A DNA stretch of 64,000 nucleotides, taken from contig WRHU01000002.1 in the NCBI GenBank assembly GCA_009783085.1, forward strand, positions 74,019 through 138,018. Direction: 5' to 3'. Shown piece after piece: positions 58,407 through 64,000 of the stretch. The notes beneath the pieces are model-generated. The model made no database searches. It was not told the DNA's origin and worked only from the letters and a program-made list of their open reading frames with translations. Both the position numbers and the translations under genes were made by a program. Source of the stretch: Coriobacteriia bacterium (lineage in GTDB: Bacteria; Actinomycetota; Coriobacteriia; Coriobacteriales; UBA8131). Position 1 is the stretch's first letter; every line of letters begins with the position of its first letter.

Positions 58407-60056
58407 CTACGCCGCTACCATATCGCGCTTTTGGTAAAAAACAAATCCAGCAACGGTCAACACAAGGGCTATCACCGTCATAACAACAAGCGGCACAAAG
58501 GTCATATCCTCCATCGGCAACCTTGGAACATGATACATGGGCGAAAGCCAGTTAACCCACTCGGGCAGCTTGAGCATTCCGCCAATAAAGGAGGTAAATG
58601 CCACAAAGCCATACACCGCCCAAATGGCTGCGCTTGCTTTTGGAAACAGCCCTACGAGCAAAACTGCAATGCCTATCAAAACCCAAATTGCTGGCAGATA
58701 TGCAAAGAATGAGGTGAGCAGTCCGCCAAAGGTAAAGGGATTATTCTCAGCCATTGCGTTTGTTGCAAGGTAAAGCCCCGTTGCCGTAGCAAACTGTATA
58801 AGCACGCTTGCCACAAAAGCGATTGCCACATAGCCTGCCAAATAGCTCGGACGCGACACCACTCTTGACAAGATGTGTTCGCTTCGTCCCTCGCGCTCCT
58901 CGGCACGAACCTTTGTTGCCGCAAGCAAGATGGGCACGATGCAAACGAGCGTCATCATAATGGTGATAAACGCAGCAAAATAGTCAACGATAATCTTGCT
59001 TTTATCGGCTTCGGTCATGGTGTTCACAATTTCTGCGGGAATACCAATGACCTGCAGATATTCGGGGCTGTCGCCCACAAAGGTTCCTATATCCCCAATA
59101 ACTGAGCCGTAAGAAGCGCCCAGCATGAGCATAACTACAACCCAAATAATGACTGTTTTGCTTAAGAGGCGTGTTGCCAAGCCAAGCGGCGAGCGCAGCA
59201 GACGACCTGCTTCTTTGCGGCCCGGCTTTGCTGCGATAAACCCTTGTCCCAAGTCGCGTATCGAGTTGAGCTTGTAGGCAACAGCAGCAATAACACCAGC
59301 AGCTACGAGCAAAAGAAGCAAAGGCCATACGTAGTTGTTCACATAGACCTGCGCACGTTGCGCCAAACCAAAGGGACTAAAACAAGCGATAAGGTCATTG
59401 CCCTGCGCATCTCCAGCAGCACGTATCATATAGGCAAGACCCAAAAATCCCATCGCCATTCCCGTAGCACCAGCAGAGCTTGCAAAAAGCTGGCAGCACA
59501 GCGCAGTAATGGCGGCAAACACTAAGCCAACCGCCCCCACCAAGGCACCATAGAGCATACTGCCGCCAAAGCCCATGCCATCAACGCCGCAAACGGCAAG
59601 TCCAAGACCTATCAACAGCGCAAGCACTCCGTTAATAATCACTGCTGCAATCATAACTGCGTTGATGTTGGCAAGGCGCCCTACGGGTAACGAACGCACT
59701 ACTTCGCTTTGCCCTCGTTCCTCATCTGCTCGGGTGTGGCGCGTCACCAAAAAGATGTTCATAACCCCAACGGCAATCGCAACCCACAGCAGCATCATGC
59801 CGCCGTACATTGCACCCGTGGTAAAGTTATCGAGCCCGTAAACAGGGCCCATCATGGCAACCATAATGGGGTTGTCATATATCGAGGCAATTTGCGTTCT
59901 GGTTTCCATATCAGAAAACATTTCATGCATGCCTGGCGCAAGCACTATTGAAAACGCAGTCAAAATTACAATCCAAATTGTTGAGCTGAGCCGTTCTCTC
60001 CTCAAAATGAGGCGTACAAGCCTCAGCGTGTTGTCAAAGTTTCCGCGCACAATCAT
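58407..60056 (-). CDS. ABC-2 type transporter permease
   Basis: About 12 TM segments, overlaps ATPase gene. Confidence 0.85.
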   Translation of the reverse strand: MIVRGNFDNTLRLVRLILRRERLSSTIWIVILTAFSIVLAPGMHEMFSDMETRTQIASIYDNPIMVAMMGPVYGLDNFTTGAMYGGMMLLWVAIAVGVMNIFLVTRHTRADEERGQSEVVRSLPVGRLANINAVMIAAVIINGVLALLIGLGLAVCGVDGMGFGGSMLYGALVGAVGLVFAAITALCCQLFASSAGATGMAMGFLGLAYMIRAAGDAQGNDLIACFSPFGLAQRAQVYVNNYVWPLLLLLVAAGVIAAVAYKLNSIRDLGQGFIAAKPGRKEAGRLLRSPLGLATRLLSKTVIIWVVVMLMLGASYGSVIGDIGTFVGDSPEYLQVIGIPAEIVNTMTEADKSKIIVDYFAAFITIMMTLVCIVPILLAATKVRAEEREGRSEHILSRVVSRPSYLAGYVAIAFVASVLIQFATATGLYLATNAMAENNPFTFGGLLTSFFAYLPAIWVLIGIAVLLVGLFPKASAAIWAVYGFVAFTSFIGGMLKLPEWVNWLSPMYHVPRLPMEDMTFVPLVVMTVIALVLTVAGFVFYQKRDMVAA

Positions 60057-60949
60057 GCACCCCCCGCTGTGTTGTAGTGACGCATGAACAAATCTTCCAA
60101 AGTAGGCGGTGTGCTTTCAAGTTTTTTAACGCCAAACTTTCCGATAAACGAAACTACCTCGCCAACGGCATCGGAGTCTACCTGGAAGGTGGTGCCGCCT
60201 TGATGCTCGGTAATTTCATAAACACCTTTTACCTTCTCAAGGCCCTTGATTGGAGCTTCCGTTTTGATAGTCATGCTCATTCTGGTGAGGTGGCGCATCT
60301 CGTCAAGCGTTCCCGTTTCGACAATTGTGCCCTCTTTTATTATGGCAATTCTGTCGCAGAGCTTTTCTACCTCAGACATGATGTGGCTCGACAAGAATAT
60401 GCCCTTGCCTTGTTTTTTGAGGTCGAGGACAGCGGCTTGGAACACCTGCTCCATCAAGGGGTCGAGTCCACTGGTGGGCTCATCAAGAATGTAAAGGTCG
60501 GCATCAGATGCCAAAGCTGCTACCAAAGCTACTTTTTGACGGTTGCCTTTTGAGTAGGTACGGCATTTCTTTGACGGGTCAAGGTCAAAGGCTTCCAAGA
60601 GTTCTTTGCGCCGTTTTTTGTCATGTTTTCCGCGGAGGCTCACAAACAAATCTATGACCTCGCCGCCCGTTAGATTGGGCCACAAATTAACATCGCCTGG
60701 CACATACGCAAGTCTCTTGTGGATTTCAACGGCATCTTTCCAGGCGTCCATACCAAAGACTTTTGCTGTGCCCTCCGATGCCTGAAGGATTCCCAGCAGC
60801 ACACGTATGGTAGTTGTTTTGCCGGCTCCGTTTGGGCCAATGTAGCCAAACACCTCGCCTTCTGCGACCTTGAGATTGATGTCATTGAGCGCGGTAAACT
60901 TACCAAATCTCTTTGACAAATTGACGGTTTCCAGACTTAACTCGGACAT
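60053..60949 (-). CDS. ABC transporter ATP-binding protein
   Basis: GYIGPNGAGKTTTIRVLLG Walker A, YSKGNRQKVALVAAL signature, LYILDEPTSGLDPLM Walker B. Confidence 0.96.
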   Translation of the reverse strand: MSELSLETVNLSKRFGKFTALNDINLKVAEGEVFGYIGPNGAGKTTTIRVLLGILQASEGTAKVFGMDAWKDAVEIHKRLAYVPGDVNLWPNLTGGEVIDLFVSLRGKHDKKRRKELLEAFDLDPSKKCRTYSKGNRQKVALVAALASDADLYILDEPTSGLDPLMEQVFQAAVLDLKKQGKGIFLSSHIMSEVEKLCDRIAIIKEGTIVETGTLDEMRHLTRMSMTIKTEAPIKGLEKVKGVYEITEHQGGTTFQVDSDAVGEVVSFIGKFGVKKLESTPPTLEDLFMRHYNTAGGA

Positions 60950-61005
60950 GGTGGTTCCTCCTCAATAGACGGTACTTACAAACGTGGTACTTTCAAACGT
61001 GGTAC

Positions 61006-61617
61006 TTACTTGCCTTCGTAAAAGTGCTTTTTCATGAGCTCGATAAGTGCATAAAATTCGTTTACGAACGAGTCAATTTCGTCCAAGCTCATATTTGATG
61101 TGGAGCTGCTCACAAAGCCCTCGCTCGCCCACAAAAAGAACTTCTCCAAGAGCTTTGGATCAACGCCCTCTTTGAACTTTGAAATGTCGGTGCCAGTGAG
61201 CAATATCCGGTCGCGGTCGGTGGCGCCCTTTTTTGCAAACTCTTCAAGAATATCGGCGACCTCAGGGTCGGTTTCGTAATAAAACTTTGCCAAAAACGAA
61301 AGTATGGCGGGGTGTTTTTTCATCATGGAAACTTTTACTTCTGTTGCCATTTTGATTTTGTCGAAAAAGTCGGTGACGTTTTTGTCGATTCCACCCTCGA
61401 CTGCTTCCATAAGTATTTTTTCGCAATGCTCGGCGAGAAAGAAATACAGATTTTTCTTGCTGCCAAAATAGTACATGACCATGCCTTTGCCAATGCCTGC
61501 CTCTGCGGCAATGTCGGCGACCGAAGCTTTTTTGTATCCGTTGCGTCCAAACACCGCAAGCGCAGCGTCGATGATATGCTCTTGCTTTTTGGCTCGAAGC
61601 TTAAAAAAGCTCTCCAA
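61006..61617 (-). CDS. TetR/AcrR-family regulator
   Basis: KQEHIIDAALAVFGRNGYKKASVADIAAEAGIGKGMVMYYFGSKKNLYFFL. Confidence 0.95.
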   Translation of the reverse strand: MESFFKLRAKKQEHIIDAALAVFGRNGYKKASVADIAAEAGIGKGMVMYYFGSKKNLYFFLAEHCEKILMEAVEGGIDKNVTDFFDKIKMATEVKVSMMKKHPAILSFLAKFYYETDPEVADILEEFAKKGATDRDRILLTGTDISKFKEGVDPKLLEKFFLWASEGFVSSSTSNMSLDEIDSFVNEFYALIELMKKHFYEGK

Positions 61618-61820
61618 AGTTTACCTCCAACAGGCTGGCTGAGCGAGCAGCTAGACGGGCGGTAGGCGGGCAGCTGAGCAAGCACTGAATAGGCTCTGAG
61701 CAGGGCCGTCTACCGCTAGAACAAAACGAATAAACCAAATCGTTCTAAATTGTAGCACAACTTATTTAAGGCACGCAAGCGGTTTTGAATCGTATACGAT
61801 TTTTGCTACGGTTTTTACTT

Positions 61821-63041
61821 TTAGATCTTGTGAACAAACAAGCCGCTGCGAGGCTTGGGCTCAAACCACGTTGACTTGGGCGGCATGAGCTTGCCCGCAT
61901 CGGCAACGGCAAAGAGCTCGTCGAGCGAGCAGGGATACAGCGCAAACGACACGCCTCCGCAGGCATCTGCCCTGCGTTCCAACTCTTTTAGACCGCGCAC
62001 GCCACCCACATAAGCAATGCGCTTGCTTGAACGAGGGTCGTCAATGTCCAAAATGGGGTCGAGCAAAAAGTCCTGCAAGACCGACACATCAAGCCCCAAA
62101 ACAGGGTCTTGCGGGCGCAAGGTTTCGGGTATTTCAAGACGGTACCACGTGCCCTGAACGTACATTCCCACAACGCCGCAGGCCTCGGGACGATACGGAC
62201 TCTCCTCGCGCGCAACCTCAGAAAGCTCGAACTTATCACCAACTAAGCGCAAAAACTCCTCAAGCCCATGCCCGTTAAGGTCAAAAACCACCCGATTGTA
62301 GTCAAAAATGGCAAGCTGCTCAGAGGAAAACAACACTGCCAAAAAGCGGGTGGCTTCTCCCCCTTCTTGCTCGCCAACCAGCGCAGCGGCGGCGGCACGG
62401 TGATGTCCGTCGGCAATATAAAGGGCGTTTATCTCAGAAAATGCCTGCTTGATGGTCTCTGCTGCTGTTTCATCGTCAATGCGCCACACCGTATGCTGCA
62501 CTCCATCGGGTGCCGTAAAGTCAAAAAGCGGCTCGCTGGCACACGCGCGCTCAATCTCTGCGTCAATGCGCTCATGCGGACGATACGCCAAGAGCACGGG
62601 ACCGGTGTGTGCGCCCAAAGCCTTAATGTGCGCCACACGATCATGCCGTTTTTCGGTGCGGGTGTTTTCGTGTCTTTTTATGACGTTTTTTTGATAATCG
62701 TCAGCAGAAACGCAGGCAACAATGCCCGTTTGCGCATGTTGGTCTTTTATAAGACGATACACATAATAGTGAGGCTTACCGTCTGCCTCCGGCACAAGCG
62801 CACCTGATTTCTCGTCAAGGTCAAGCAGCTCTCGAGCACGAACATACACACGAGCATCATATTCATCAACTGCCGGTGGCATCAAGGCGGCGGTTTTATC
62901 AATGCGCAAAAAGGACGTTGGGTGCGCCTCTATTTCTGCTGCAGCCTCCGCGCGGCTAAACACATCGTAGGGCAATGCCGCATATTCGGCAGCATTTTCT
63001 GGGGTGGGACGATAGTTCGCAAACGGCACAACGTGAGCCAT
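61821..63041 (-). CDS. DUF1015 family protein
   Basis: AEYAALPYDVFSRAEAAAEIEAHPTSFLRIDK...YIADGHHRAAAAA. Confidence 0.9.
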   Translation of the reverse strand: MAHVVPFANYRPTPENAAEYAALPYDVFSRAEAAAEIEAHPTSFLRIDKTAALMPPAVDEYDARVYVRARELLDLDEKSGALVPEADGKPHYYVYRLIKDQHAQTGIVACVSADDYQKNVIKRHENTRTEKRHDRVAHIKALGAHTGPVLLAYRPHERIDAEIERACASEPLFDFTAPDGVQHTVWRIDDETAAETIKQAFSEINALYIADGHHRAAAAALVGEQEGGEATRFLAVLFSSEQLAIFDYNRVVFDLNGHGLEEFLRLVGDKFELSEVAREESPYRPEACGVVGMYVQGTWYRLEIPETLRPQDPVLGLDVSVLQDFLLDPILDIDDPRSSKRIAYVGGVRGLKELERRADACGGVSFALYPCSLDELFAVADAGKLMPPKSTWFEPKPRSGLFVHKI

Positions 63042-63275
63042 AATTTCTCCTTCAGTTACTTTTTTGTTACCTTTTCCGACCGTTCTTTATTCGCATTTTT
63101 ACCCGTTTTTTCACCTGTATTTCAAAAGTTTTCCACAGGTTTTTCTGAGGTCTACCTTGGGGTTTGCAAAAAACCTTTCTACAATTATACCAAGGACTTA
63201 ACCTTATCTTTTCAAATTCCAACGCATACGGGCAGCTCGTGACAATACGCTTCGGACATGGTATCATATTACCTC

Positions 63276-64000
63276 ATGAAATCGACGTTTCGAGGAGTAT
63301 TGGTGCAATTGATGATAAAAAACGCTCGGCACCGCTTAACAAAAATAGCTCCTACCGCATGTATGGCCCTTGCGCTTACGGTTGTTATGACCTTTAGCAT
63401 GGTGCCTGTTGCGCCGTTTGTATTCGACGGAGAAGAGCTAGGTACCTCACAAACCGCATACGCTGTAACCTCTGCTGAGAAGCAAAAAGAAGTTGACGCT
63501 GCCGCAGAGCGCCTTGATGGTCTTCAAACCGAACTCAATCATATCAATTCTGGCTACGAATCCGCTATTGTCGCTCGCACAAAAGCTGAAAAACTTATGA
63601 AGAAGGCTCAGAAGCGTGAAAAAGCTGCTCGCAAACGCATTGGCGAGCTGCAAGATCAGCTGGGTGTTCTTGCTGCTGACATGTACCGCAAGGGTCCCGC
63701 CTCCTATCTTGAGGTTATTTTTGGGGCGCAGTCTTTTGGTGAGTTTGTCTCTGTTGTTGAAATGTCAAGCCGTATAAACGAACACAACGCCGATTTAATA
63801 GGCGAGGCTAAAATTGTGCGCGAGGAAGCCGAGGCTGCTCGTAATGAGTACTCCGCACAGCAAAAAGTTTTTGCTCAGCAAGAAGCCGAAATGAAACAGC
63901 TTAAAATCCAGCAAGAAAGCGCAGTTTCCCAAATGCAATCGGAGATTACTGCTTTGAAAAAGCAGGCTGCTGAGCTACTTTTCCAAGAGGAAGCGACTGC
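63276..64000 (+). CDS. secreted coiled-coil protein (PcsB/CwlO-like N-terminal region), runs off right edge
   Basis: Signal-peptide-like segment then AVTSAEKQKEVDAAAERLDGLQTELNHINSGYE...; DMYRKGPASYLEVIFGAQSFGEFVSVVEMSSRINEHN. Start may be a later TTG/GTG/ATG. Confidence 0.75.
   Translation, partial: MKSTFRGVLVQLMIKNARHRLTKIAPTACMALALTVVMTFSMVPVAPFVFDGEELGTSQTAYAVTSAEKQKEVDAAAERLDGLQTELNHINSGYESAIVARTKAEKLMKKAQKREKAARKRIGELQDQLGVLAADMYRKGPASYLEVIFGAQSFGEFVSVVEMSSRINEHNADLIGEAKIVREEAEAARNEYSAQQKVFAQQEAEMKQLKIQQESAVSQMQSEITALKKQAAELLFQEEAT

Overview
64 kb window of a mid-GC bacterial chromosome. Gene content looks like an anaerobic actinobacterium of class Coriobacteriia (inference only; no 16S here). 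Left part: a very large 2-hydroxyacyl-CoA dehydratase/activator-type protein (truncated at the window edge), a RelB-like/MazF-like toxin-antitoxin pair, purN-purM-purF, a class B sortase, a GGDEF protein, a flippase and guaA. From about 17.9 to 38.7 kb lies a defence-rich accessory region: two AbiEi/AbiEii systems, an HNH-like zinc protein, a PD-(D/E)XK-like nuclease, an AAA/DUF4143 ATPase, a 33-repeat CRISPR array (36-bp repeat, 32 spacers) and a complete type III-A operon (cas6-cas10-csm2-csm3-csm4-csm5-csm6-cas1-cas2) on the minus strand. About 18 kb of it is bounded by a perfect 39-bp direct repeat (20537-20575 and 38665-38703) derived from the 3' end of a small zinc-ribbon gene. Right part: a large surface protein with a VPETG sorting signal, a transglutaminase-like lipoprotein, an ECF sigma factor, a complete molybdopterin reductase cluster, tRNA-Glu with a structured downstream duplication, an ABC-2 exporter with TetR regulator, a DUF1015 protein and the start of a coiled-coil secreted protein. 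Observations most worth following up: (1) the repeat-bounded island, (2) a linker-flanked zinc-finger-like insertion inside Csm5, (3) a GMP synthase whose glutaminase domain has lost its catalytic Cys and His/Glu, (4) staggered overlapping spacers and spacers carrying RBS-ATG motifs antisense to the crRNA, (5) a shared palindromic promoter module, (6) the hairpin-rich partial tRNA-Glu duplication.
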